DNA from: Diphasiastrum complanatum
Taxonomy: Eukaryota > Streptophyta > Lycopodiopsida > Lycopodiales > Lycopodiaceae
Direction of reading: 5' to 3'
Length of the DNA stretch: 64,000 bases
Assembly: GCA_029204225.1 (NCBI GenBank)
Contig: CM055099.1
Location: 59,922,164-59,986,163, forward strand
Shown here: one piece after another, positions 12,414 through 22,690 of the stretch
Layout of the letters: each line of letters begins with the position of its first letter
How positions within the stretch are numbered: position 1 is the first letter of the stretch
Position numbers and translations under genes: made by a program
Notes under the pieces: generated by a model
The model's database searches: none
Seen by the model: only the letters and a program-made list of their open reading frames with translations
Told to the model about the DNA's origin: nothing

Positions 12414-14066
12414 CTCGGCACCCTAGGGGAGATAGTATACTATGTGGCAATTCGACGATGGTGCTATGGCGGACCTTCAGAAAGAAAAAACAAGGCTGGA
12501 GGAGGAAAACAAACAACAACAGCTATAGATCCAGAACCTCACCAATTACAAGCTACTCCACCTTCAAAACCAGCTCCAACTGAAGGTATCCAACATGCAG
12601 CAAACCATCGATACCCTCAAAGCTGAAAAGGATGAGGTTGTAGCAGATGCACAAGAAGCACGTTCCGCTATGAAGGAACAGTTGGAATTGGTGGACTTCA
12701 ACGACTTTGCACCACCAGCTATTCCTGAGGCAACTGTCATCCCAGTGATGGTCTATCAAACGTTGGTCCAAAAGTTGAAAGCCACGACAGATTAGCACTC
12801 AAAATTACAACAATCATACCTTGCTTCCATCGAGGTCCTGAATCAGCACATAGCCACCCTAGAAGAACGCTTAAAGGCCGTTGTCCAGTTGACACCATCA
12901 GTTCATGCAGAGCACGCCCAATTCCATGATTCGGGGCACCACTTTGATGGACCAGATGGTGGAGATGGTGCAAGATTCCAGCAACATCCTCCTGCAACTC
13001 AAGGCTTCTCATTTCAAGGCCAACCCCTAGGGCAAGGAGCTCAAGCACCAACCAATCCGTTAGGCTCTGGGGGTACCAGCTCCCAATATTATCGTTTTCC
13101 TTCTACCGCTTTTAACTCTCTTGACACCACTAACCCCCCTGCATTCCACGACAATTTTCTCTTGAGTCACAAAGAATTGCTGAAACTAACCCCTCGTCTC
13201 CTCTCTCTCCTGAACCCGATCCACAAATTCAACATGAGATTGCCTCTGAAGCACCAACCATCTGGCACAGAATCACGCCCATAGAACCGAACAAGGAGTT
13301 GCGTGTCTGTCAAGAGTTTGCCAAGAACTATCCAACAACAAAAGAGCGAGATGGCTACATACTGTCAGATCTGGACCAGAGTAAAACACATAATGAAGCA
13401 GTCAAACTCCTGGATCCACAACTTCTCTGACGTCATCAACTCTTCCTACAAAGTAAGACCTCAATGACACGGTATATTGAAGCTCCTTCCTATATGTGCA
13501 CAAATCCTTACTACTATCCAGTAGTGAGGCGAGAACCATTTTTTGTCACTAAGGTCAAGAATAGAATATTTTGGCCCAAGCTCATAGGCATCGATATTGG
13601 CAACTTAGCAGAAGACATGGTCACCAACTGCCGAGTATTCTACTAGAAGCACCATGGCAATTCTGATCGTGACGTCAGATATTTTGCAGGTAATTGTGAC
13701 ATGGTGGCATTTCTGGCAAAACTCAGAGGTTTTTGGGATCGAGGGCTACCCCCAATCGCCCTTGATATCAATAAACCCCTACGAAGGCAAGACGACCATA
13801 TCAACGTAGCAAGGCTCTATTATCGTGCTGCACTCACTTCCACCCTGCACGTTGATATGGTGGAGCTATGGAAAATCCATAATTTTCTATAGAGTATGTT
13901 CCATTATTACAAACCCATGCCCTTCCTAAACAAATTACGGTGGCAAATGATGGAGGGCATCGGCACGACAATCTACCACTCCCAACAACAACTGTCTCGC
14001 CTCCAAAAAGCACAAAAGATCCAAGACGAAAAGGCGTCGATTGGTGTGGGACCACCAATCCAATAA
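12414..14066 (+). pseudogene. third coding region of element A, C-terminal half (unknown family)
   Basis: From 12466 the frame gives a strongly heptad-like coiled coil (MADLQKEKTRLEEENKQQQL, later KVSNMQQTIDTLKAEKDEV), with TAG stops at about 12523 and 12793. A Gln/Gly/Pro-rich segment (12889..13280) follows. After a frame change near 13200 comes a conserved C-terminal domain: GYILSDLDQSKTHNEAVKLLDPQ, YIEAPSYMCTNPYYYPVVRRE, FWDRGLPPI and INVARLYYRAALTS, ending at TAA 14064..14066. Element B shows the same order (IDQSQYSTKAEI; YLKAAAWKRVDPFYMPLKRR; FWDRGLELI; MMARLYYRAAFMS). The domain is unknown to me. A structural role in the particle, such as coiled-coil scaffolding, is only a guess. Confidence 0.75.
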
Positions 14067-14078
14067 GGAGGGGGATAA
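14063..14078 (+). promoter_or_regulatory. polypurine tract of element A
   Basis: ataaggagggggataa immediately precedes the LTR start TGTTAGCA at 14079, the expected plus-strand primer position. Element B has the same arrangement on the minus strand (aggggtggataa then TGTTAGCA). Confidence 0.85.
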
Positions 14079-14854
14079 TGTTAGCAACTGTGCTAATACA
14101 AAGGAAAAAAAAAAACTCCGTGGCATGTGTTTTGTAAGTCCATGTATGAGTATCTGTCAATAAACTTCAACCATGACATGTGTTTTGTAAGCCCATGAGT
14201 AGAAGCTTAAATAATAATAAAATAACTTAAACTTAGATTAAGAACTTAGACTTATTTCTAATCTTAAGTTTTCTTAAGTTAAGAAACTTTGAAATTCTAA
14301 ATCCTAAGTTAGAAGTTCTAGAAAGGCTAGAAACATATTAGTCCCATAAGTTAGTAGACACTTATGGAAGACCCTCCTTGCCATAAAAGGAGAGGTATTT
14401 GCATTGTAAACAACACTTTGTGATTAAGGCAAAATTACTATTGTGATTATCTTGCATTTCATTGTGTTCCCATTGGAAGGTGCATAGCTTGAGGGAAGGT
14501 GCTCGGGCCTGAGTCTTGCCTCCTTTCATTGGCCTTTAATTGTGGCATGGTTTGATTTGTTTATTACTTAGTTTAGCCACAATTCTTATTATCTCCCTTT
14601 GGGTGTTAAGTAGGATTTAGAAATCTTGCTAGTTGGGTCTGCCTTAGCAAGGATTTTTATTGTTGTTACTAATTAGCTTTATTTCCGTTTCAGGCACTAA
14701 TTAGGTAAGCCTTAGTGCTCTCATTCTCATTGATTCTTTCCGTATTTCCGTTGAAGCTTGTTGTAGAAACTTAAAAAGTGGATGAATCTCTACATCCCTA
14801 TACTACACCCGTAAGTAGATCTAGCCACTGCACACACTAGGAATACTTCCAACA
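14079..14854 (+). repeat. 3' LTR of element A
   Basis: The 776-bp LTR starts TGTTAGCAAC and ends TTCCAACA. Its first 185 bases match 4771..4955. A TATA-like ccataaaagg lies at 14381..14390. It is followed by the duplicated pentamer tatcc. Confidence 0.9.
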
Positions 14855-14859
14855 TATCC

Positions 14860-15700
14860 CAAAATTAAATCAGTAGGTATTAAGTCTAAAACATGAAAAT
14901 TAACTAATTCTTTATGTCTCCATATCATCACTGGGAGATTCGGGATTTTTACGTTCCAAGTCTCCAACTCTGCTCCTGAAGCTAGATAAATTTTATATCT
15001 ATGATTGTTGGCTTCAGTTTCCAAGCTGAGTTTCTGCACAAGACGAAAATTAATAAAATAATGAGTTGAACTAATCAAGGCTTTTAAGCACATTTCACCT
15101 GCATTCGTTTTGATAGTCGGTTGGCAAAACCTAGGACAAATAACCATAGAGTCAACTTTGTATCAAATGATGGCACCCTTTTCCAAAGGGCCATGAATTT
15201 CTGGATATAAGAGTCCAAGCTCTTAGTACCCATTTTGCGATTCACAAATTTCAAGTAGTAATCAACGTCATTAGCTATCACGAAAGATTTTTAAAAGACT
15301 TTCGCAAAGCATCCCAAGTAGTTGGCTTTACCGGTCAATCTTGTCACTACAATGACACTTTGTCGCGTAAGAACATAACACGACACTTTCAATTTTCTTC
15401 TCATCTAATACTCCATGCAGGCTGAAATAATTGCTCTATTTAACGAGCCAGTCTTCGACGACTCCAGATTTCTTCTCCTTCTTCTCTCCCGAATAAATCT
15501 GCGATTAGAAATCGAGATTGGACGAAGATAGCTATTTGACTTGGTTCAGAAGAACTTTAATTTGCTGATCTCTCATCTGATTTCGATTATTCATATCATT
15601 GAGCGCCGTACTCAATTGTTGGCAAATCACCATATAGAATGGTGCACCTGGATTTGCAGCTTGATTTGAAGTTTCTTCGGCCACCTCGATTTATCTATTC
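14860..15700 (-). pseudogene. Ty3/gypsy gag-protease, proximal half of the split chromovirus-like element
   Basis: On the minus strand, from about 15700 down: Gag fragments (GVVEDWLVK, HGVLDEKKIESVVL, then NRKMGTKSLDSYIQKFMALW and LTLWLFVLGFANRLS at 15281..15084), followed by a retroviral-type aspartic protease (ALISSTHYFINFRLVQKLSL, VLDLIPTDLILGY). The catalytic D-S/T-G triplet is not preserved: the region reads ISSTHYFI where IDSGATHNFI is usual. The frame is cut at LILGY by the insertion of element A and resumes at 4765 with WLFSKSP. Several stops are present. With 3060..4765 it forms one element. Confidence 0.85.
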
Positions 15701-17260
15701 TTGAAAATTACTAAAATTAGTTAATATTTGATTAACTATTTAGCGAAGTATAGTTGACCACATTCGACTGAAATTGACTCTAGCATGGTCAATTTACTAA
15801 CTTTAGTACATTTCATAGATAATTCAAGAAACTGAAAAAAATTGAAAATTTCAAATTTTCGTATTTTTTTTGAAATTTTTTTTACGTAACTTTAAAATCG
15901 TTCAAAACTGTGAGTAGTTAGGCAATCAAAATCGAAAAAAAATGATTCCCTGTACAATTTTTAATCTTACTATATTAATGTCTATCAGGCATGCATGTCA
16001 TGCGACATTAATTGCTTTTTTTTACTCTAGGAAATTTTACGTAAATTTCAGTTCTACGGAAATTGTCAACCATATTATATATTGTTTTGTGTCCTAACTG
16101 TCAGAGCACATGCATATAACCACTCAAAAAAAATGTGAATCCCTCATGCATGTCAGAATCACTTTGAGAATCAACATGCAATCACTCCATGCAAGCACAA
16201 TACCACAAGTTAGAAAATTGACTAGCACGCAATTTTGCTAATTTTACTCAAAAACTTGCAAAACTTCAGACAACCATAAATTTGGCTACAGGACACCAAA
16301 TTAGGTGTTGTAAAGCTCAGAACAGAGGGAAACATAGTGACCAAGACACTTGCCACATTAGCTTGCCACCTAGGCTTCACACGTGCGAGATCAGAGCAGC
16401 CAAAAATTTGTAGTAGGGCATATTTTTTTTAGACCAATTGATCAAAAAACATGCAAACACCTCACCAAGCCCAAACATGATGCTATCACCGGTCTTAAAT
16501 GGTCTATTAGACTTCCATGAAATATTCATTTAGGTCCGATAAAGTAGTATGAGCTGAGAACAAAGATCTTGATGGACGTGAAGCATAAGCCACCAACCAT
16601 CAATTTACAGGTCTAATAGCTTGTTAGAAAGGTTAAAAAGGATGCTAATCATGCTGTAAATTAAATCCAAAATGATCTCCTTATGGATTTAGAGATATGC
16701 ATCTCCCAAAAATCACCAAAAATGGTTATTTTTTGTATTTTTTTGACTTCTTACAAGCTCAATTGCTGGAATTACTGGTTCTAACTTCAAGGACAACTTC
16801 AAAAGACTTTGATTCACCTCTTTACAAGCTCTACATGGTGTTTTACAACCACTTACTATCCAACTTAATGAAAAAACAAGCAAAAATCAAATTCATAACA
16901 TGCAACTCTTTCTCTAGCACATGCAAACCAATTTCCATAAGCCATCTAATTCATCCGATCTTGCTGGATTTTGGTTCTTACTATCTATTTTGTATCAAAA
17001 AGCACGAAAAACCAAATAATTTTGACCAAAATATAGCTTAGAGTCATAAATCATTGAAAGATCCGACATGCATCATTAATTTCATCACTAATATGAAAGT
17101 ACACTTGCTAGAAAATTCATATCTACATAATATTTGAGCTATATAACAAAAAGCTCCAAAAAATCAACACAAATGGGCTTTCTAGGACGCGAATACTAGT
17201 TGATCTCCACCAAAATTCCAATGAAAAGCACCACCACTCCAGGTTTCCCGATCTTCGTAA
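15701..17260 (-). other. leader of the chromovirus-like element, non-coding
   Basis: The stretch lies between the primer site at 17261..17277 and gag. It is AT-rich. The plus-strand open frame at 16697..17041 is antisense to the element and has no recognisable domain, so I do not call it a gene. Confidence 0.55.
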
Positions 17261-17277
17261 GCCTTGTTCTGATACCA
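17261..17277 (-). promoter_or_regulatory. primer binding site, initiator-Met tRNA type
   Basis: On the minus strand the sequence reads TGGTATCAGAACAAGGC. The first twelve bases differ at one position from TGGTATCAGAGC, the common primer site for initiator tRNA-Met. Position and orientation fit the minus-strand gypsy element whose gag starts near 15700. Confidence 0.8.
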
Positions 17278-17278
17278 C

Positions 17279-18430
17279 TATACGGGAAAGCTCCTCAAGA
17301 TCCTACTTACAAGACAAACACAATGGAAAACACATCCAACCAAGTAGAAGCAACCAATCAACCTAGAAGCTTCACCCCCAAGCCAAGGAATAGGAAGCAT
17401 GAAAGTAGAATGAGAGTCTGGCAATGAATCAGCCAAAAGGTGAGGTAGTAGGACAAGTTTGGCCTTCTTATATAGAGCCTAGAACCACTTGTGCACATAG
17501 TCATGCTAGGTCCTAACTCTCGGGGTTTGGCATTTTGCGAGTTTCCTTTTTGCCATGATTCAACAAAAAGATAGCACATGGTGTGCTGCTACTTCAATGT
17601 TTATTATTAAGAATGTGGTTTGGTACATAATTAAAAAGTAAAAAAAATTTAAATTGAATTTTTTTTTTTGTAGCCTCCAAACTCAGCACGCCGGCGTGCT
17701 GGGTTTAAAGGCTGCAATTTGTCTTTTTATTTTTTATTTTTTATTTTTTCAGGCTGTCAGGCCATGCACGCCGACATGCTAGGTTTGGAGGCTACAAAGT
17801 TTTTCTTTCTCATTTTATATAGTGTGCTATCTTTAAAGGTTAAAAATATTCTAAAATAAATGTTTTTACTCAAAATTTGAATCTCAAATGTGTCAAAAGA
17901 GTTTTTCTATTTTATAATCTACTCGGCTAGCACACCGACATGCTAGTCAAATCAGCTCCAAAAAAAAATCTATTTTTTCAAAAAAAAACTTCATTTTTTT
18001 AAAATAATAGATTTGCAAGCTAGCACGCCGGCATGCTAGCTTTTACAACTTCAATAACACTTTTTTAAAAATAAAAATAAACCTATATTTATAGAGTAAC
18101 AAAGTATTTTGTGATGGACCTATTTAAAATTTGATGGATAGTCAAAGTTTTAAGTATGCATCAAACCACAATTCTTATTTTTCAAAAATCATGTAGTGGC
18201 ATAAAAAGAGTAGCACACCATGTGCTACCATTTTGTAGGATCATGGGTAAAAGAAACTCGCGAAACTCACAAAAAATTTACTCATAGAATGTCAAAACCC
18301 CTAACTCCCCTATACATAGATTCATCTAGATTAGAGTCTCTATGCATGGATCCTCTATTCATAGAATTGCTATTGATAACTCTACACATGCATACACCGT
18401 CTCAAACCTTGCACTAACTCCATTTAGTGT
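17279..18430 (-). repeat. putative 5' LTR of the chromovirus-like element with internal foldback
   Basis: It adjoins the primer site. On the minus strand a TATA box (CTATATAAG) lies at about 17465..17474, placing U3 at higher coordinates. Inside are inverted arms (about 17515..17640 against 18130..18310; AGCACATGGTGTGCT matches AGCACACCATGTGCT in inverted sense). Between the arms lie four CACGCCGGCGTG-type palindromes (17684..17701, about 17763, 17925 and 18017). The outer end is uncertain and no partner LTR remains near 3000. Confidence 0.6.
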
Positions 18431-19640
18431 GTTCTGGGCCTCACAAGATATTAGTTACTTTCGGGTCATATCCAGTATGAAGTGACATAACTAACAACTT
18501 GTTTCACTGGAGTACCGTGTACCCAAGACTAGGAGTATACTGAATCCTATGTACTGGTCATGGACATGACACAAACCACTAAGTTGAAACAAGGGAGAGA
18601 GAGAAGATAATGAAAAAGCAAGGAACGACAGATAAGGGAATTCAGGCCTCTATCATTCCAAGTTATCACGTTTATAGAAAACGAAGTAAAAGAGAGAGTG
18701 AAGCATGTCTACTAAGAGTACAAAACAGGAGAGAGGAGCAACCTAAGAAAAAGTTTCTTCGATGTGTTCTGACTAGCTCAGCGCACCATTCGAGTCCTTA
18801 GCTTTTGTGCGATCCAATGTCTTGAGGGAGCTTTGAGTGATAACTTTGCTATTTCATTTTTTATCCATTTGAGATGGAGGGCTCCATAGATGAGCAGAAA
18901 TAGGAGCATTAGAAAATAAGCTCTCGTAATAAAGTTCATCGAAAGGAGCTGTCTCGTCCTTGTTTTTCCTGGTTTTCCTATCCCCATTAGAGTATGTTTT
19001 GAGCTTCCGCGACTTTGAATATGATGAAGTGCACTCAATGGGGCTCGTATAGAGGAATATCTCTTTAAAGGTCGTCTTTCAGACTAGGTCTCCTGTAATC
19101 TGATCCTCCAAGATCACGTTGTCAAAGTAGTTGTTTTGGGAGCCCGTTAGGCCCTTAAAAAGATCACAAGGAACGGAGGCCTTCTGATTTGCTGCTGTCG
19201 CAGAAGAGATATAATGGACAGTAGAAATTGTTATCGAACTATTGATTAGGTGCGCAACTGAACTTTTGACCATGGAAGGCACAAGCATCTCTGATTGTTC
19301 CGCAATTCCAGTCGTATTATCCTTGAGCAAAAGCTTTCTGATAGCAAAGTTATTGGTTGCATTTCATCATCATCAACTTGGTGAAGGATTTGATTTGTCT
19401 CAGACGACTCCAATGGAGAATCGATATCTCTATTTTTTAGAGGCTTCTTGAAATGGCTCTTCTTTTGAGTTTCAGCTGTAAGAAGACTAAACATTTAGTC
19501 GATTGGGACGCCGGTTTTTTGGTTGGTTTCCTTCCGAATCATAGTTGTCGGAGCTAAGTGTAAGAATATGAGGACCAGTTAGGAGAGCATTGGAGCTAAG
19601 TATGAGAATATGAGGACCAGTTAGGAGAGCATGTGGTAAG
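18431..19640. other. unassigned, with a 42-bp tandem duplication
   Basis: No domain was recognised. A 42-bp unit, ggagctaagt..aggagagcat, is duplicated at 19550..19633. Minus-strand open frames at 18778..19038 and 19079..19494 carry no motif I can name; a decayed copia fragment is possible but not supported. Confidence 0.45.
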
Positions 19641-20165
19641 CAGTGTGAAGGCTTATTTGTTTCTTTAACTGTAGGTCCTAGACTTGTATTGGAGGAAAGA
19701 AGCTATTAGAAGTAGCAACAATTATAAATAGTAAGCTCAATTGTGATTGTACAGTAGATTAGCATTTTGGTTATGATTGTATATAGAGTTAATTAGAAAT
19801 GTAATGTTTTATTTTGGTAGGTAGGCTTTAGTTAAGAAGCCAGCCCAGGGCGATAACGGGAGTTTACTTGTATATAGGCTAAAATGTCACGTAGAGGCCA
19901 ACAATGAGATTCATGTATTTATTAGGTCTATGCCACGTGACATCCCCATGCAAAGGGGACCTTTACTTGTATATGTATCATTCTCTTTGTAATAAAGGTG
20001 ATTTTGCCTTGAGCTCTTTGCTTATGTGAGCTTCTCCATCACTTTGTTGCTTATGGATGTTGTTTGCAGTTTCGATGGATGGCAATCAGTTAGTGATTGC
20101 ATCTCTGATCTGTACTCTTCAATAAATCCAAAATTCTGCATAGAATGCTAACTTGGTATCAGAAC
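19641..20165 (+). repeat. LTR end with initiator-Met primer site
   Basis: The stretch looks like R-U5 of an LTR: a polyadenylation-like aataaagg near 19990, then TGGTATCAGAAC at 20154..20165, one base from the tRNA-Met primer site. Coding sequence is not found downstream, so it is a relic. The 5' boundary is arbitrary. Confidence 0.55.
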
Positions 20166-20315
20166 TCTCAGGCTGTGGAGGAATGTGCACATACAGAATC
20201 GATTCATAGTATCAAAGTAACAGAAAAATTTCATCATATGTAGGCTATGAGGCAGTCCACAAGAAATGCTGATAATTGGTGTCGAAAAGAGCTGACAATG
20301 GTTTTTTTTTTTTCT

Positions 20316-20320
<5 letters not shown>

Positions 20321-20393
<73 letters not shown>

Positions 20394-20731
20394 CTAATTC
20401 ATGCTTATACATGGTTTTCTTGGGTTCTACTATGCATTGGTGCACTATACTTGTGATATTTGCAATTCTATGTGTAGAATGCTTATTAAATGCTATTTTC
20501 AGATCCACGTGTAAAAAACAATAGCTTACTGTTATTGTATGGACTACAACATTATTTTATGTTTTGGTTCATGTTTGATCAAGATCTATTAGAGTTTGCA
20601 TCTCATTCTTAGTGTCACGATGCTGATTTTTCTACATTGGCAAGATTGGTGATATGTTGTCTTTCTAATCCAAGATCATTTTATGGATTTGGATCTTAAT
20701 TGATCTGAAATCCTTCACATAGTATCAAAGC
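20321..20731 (+). repeat. (CT)n-bearing LTR end, copy 1, with degenerate primer site
   Basis: A (CT)n tract at 20321..20391 is followed by about 330 bases (ttcatgcttatacatgg.., gtgtagaatgctt.., ctacattggca..) that recur after the (CT)n tract at 46161..46258. The block ends cttcaca at 20719, followed by TAGTATCAAAGC (20720..20731), a degenerate initiator-Met primer site. The microsatellite thus appears to sit inside an LTR family. Confidence 0.75.
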
Positions 20732-22080
20732 TTGTGTTTTAGGTTATGAAGGAGGCAATCACATCTATTAATGATTTGGAAAAGATATCAATGCTAGAGC
20801 ATGCTTGATTGGATTCTACACCAAAATCGAGTTTCTTGCATATGTAGATTGGATCTTTTGTAGATCAAAACTCTATATAGAGTTATATTCTCGATCAATT
20901 CCAATTTCTTATAATTCATGTTGGATTTGGCCGATTTTTAGAGCATTGGAAAATCCTAAGTGGTGGCTATCAAGAGATAGACAATTGCATGTGGATTTTG
21001 AAATATTCAATTTTTTGTGATTTTGTCAAAACCCTAATATTGATTGGATCTCTAGATTGTGAGGTTGTTGAACTTTATTTTAGTGTGTTTCAATCTTAGG
21101 AAGTGGCAAGAGTCATTAGATTGAGGATATATCATAGGTTGATCAAGATTTCACTATTCTATGTGTTGATTTGCTTGGTATAAGTGCTAGAAGAGAATTG
21201 AGAAGTTTCATATCTTTTTTATTTCCTTTTGAAAACATTTGTTGTTGATCAAAGGAGTTCTTTGTGCATTGAAACATGTTGAATCGGGTCATTGTTGTTG
21301 TGAAACCGTGGGGCGTGAGTGGCAACAGAAGTCAAGGATTTGAGCGTGGCGTGTAGGAACGGAGACGCAACAGTTAGCAGTAGAAATATTCAAGTAGAAG
21401 AATTCATACAGATTGCGCAAATGAACAACGCAGTAGTGAGACAAAAATTGCACCCTGATTAATATCAACAGTGAGTACTTAAAGTAATAACTTCAGCTTG
21501 TTGAGCGTGATAACGCTGACTACAAATAACTCTGATTGAAAGAGAAATTCAATTAACACTTACATAGCTTGATTCAGCTAGTATATATATTTACAAGTGT
21601 CGAGAGAAAAATATCTTATGCCTTAACTGCCATTTACTCCAGTTTTGTATATGTACAAAGTTGGTAACCGCCCTTAGGATATTTGTTTCTCTAGTTGTTT
21701 TAGGGTTGATGATAAGTTGGCGACGTCGGTCTGCCAATGTAGCAAAAACACAAAAAAAACCCAAAGGTGCTCTTAGACTGAAGGTATGCAAATCCTGAAG
21801 GTGCCCTTAGACTTAAGGTATGTAAATCCAAATCATCATGCATGTGTCCATTTCACTTTGTGCATGCTTTGCATGTCACTATGGATCACTTACTACAATT
21901 GCATGTGATATGCCACGAGTTTCTACAAGCATATTAATGACATTTCTAAGTCTACAATCTATATGCAAGTTGTATACTACCAACTAGACTTAAGAAACCC
22001 ATATAGCTCGAGTTCCTTCTAGGCCAAATTTGGCATTTACTTATGAAACAACATACTTGCATAGAAAAAGTTTGTAGCAA
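20732..22080. other. non-coding, with a 34-bp tandem duplication
   Basis: No coding domain was recognised. A 34-bp unit (aaggtgctcttagactgaag..) is repeated at 21764..21797 and 21798..21831. A TATA-like gtatatatattta near 21580 has no associated gene. Confidence 0.5.
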
Positions 22081-22084
22081 GCCT

Positions 22085-22690
22085 AAAGTCAAGATAGATG
22101 ATTTTTCATTTTCAACAAACTCCTCTCCTTCCTTTCTTCCTTACATATTCTGTGATGTTCCTCTTGGCCCTCAGCTCTTCGCCGACGATCTGGCTTGCAT
22201 TATCGAGCTTCACCGTGCTTTCGCTTCTCTTTTTCTCCTTGAAATAGCTCGCTTCTATACCTTTCTTAATTCTCTTGTTAACTTTCATAAATCTAACCTA
22301 CTTGTTCTCTCTCATGAGGCTACATTCGACTAGTGTCTAGAATTAGGCCTTAAATTCTCTCTCATGGTGCTATTTTCAGATATCTGGGTTTTCGTCTCGG
22401 AGCTTCCCTTTCTGACATAGATCGTTTCAGTTGGATTTTCGAGAGGATTAGATCCAAAGTCCTACACTGGCCTTTTGTTTTACCTCTCTTTTCTAGCTAG
22501 ACTCATTGTCCTAAAGCATATTATCTCCTCCTACTTCACACACTTTCTCTATTCGGTTTCTCTCCCCTCCTATTCCCTTGAGGCCTTTAGAAAATTCCTC
22601 TAGAATAACGGCCCCAACCTTTTGAATTGGGATACTTCACATGCAAGAGCTCACTTTTTGGAGGGGTGGCAATGCCATCTCCCCTCTTGA
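22085..22690 (+). pseudogene. LINE (non-LTR) reverse transcriptase remnant
   Basis: The plus strand encodes FADDLACIIELHRAF with the FADD catalytic box near 22185, then SLVNFHKSNLLVLSHEA. After a frame change near 22340 come FRLGASLSDIDRFSWIFERI and FSRLIVLKHIISSYF. This order (ADD box, the NFHKS segment, a 'YLGF'-like segment, then the W..R..LK block) is that of plant LINE-type reverse transcriptases. Endonuclease, start and tail are absent and several stops occur, so it is a short dead fragment. No flanking duplication was identified. Confidence 0.8.

Larger units (their letters stand above)
4766..14859 (+). mobile_element. Ty3/gypsy element A with third coding region (nested insertion)
   Basis: The element runs from LTR start TGTTAGCAACTG at 4771 to LTR end TTCCAACA at 14854. 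Flanking pentamers tatca (4766..4770) and tatcc (14855..14859) are a one-mismatch target-site duplication. Order: 5' LTR remnant, leader, gag, RT/RNase H, solo-LTR insertion, integrase, spacer, third coding region (split by another solo LTR), polypurine tract, 3' LTR. Gag zinc knuckle and protease are missing. Removing the element rejoins the protease codons of the host gypsy element (LILGY with WLFSKSP). All reading frames carry stops or shifts, so it is dead. Confidence 0.92.

Noticed and set aside
12444..12626. 60-codon frame after the second solo LTR
   Set aside because: It is a shadow of the coiled-coil frame of the third coding region, which is conserved in element B.
4766..14859. Element A or B as an endogenous plant pararetrovirus
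   Set aside because: LTRs, target duplications, polypurine tracts, Gag and an integrase are present and there is no movement protein; these are Ty3/gypsy retrotransposons.
16697..17041. 114-codon plus-strand open frame
   Set aside because: Antisense to the leader of the minus-strand gypsy element, AT-rich, and without any known motif.
17684..18042. CRISPR-like array because of repeated palindromes
   Set aside because: Only four diverged palindromes with unequal spacing of 80 to 160 bases, in a plant LTR context.
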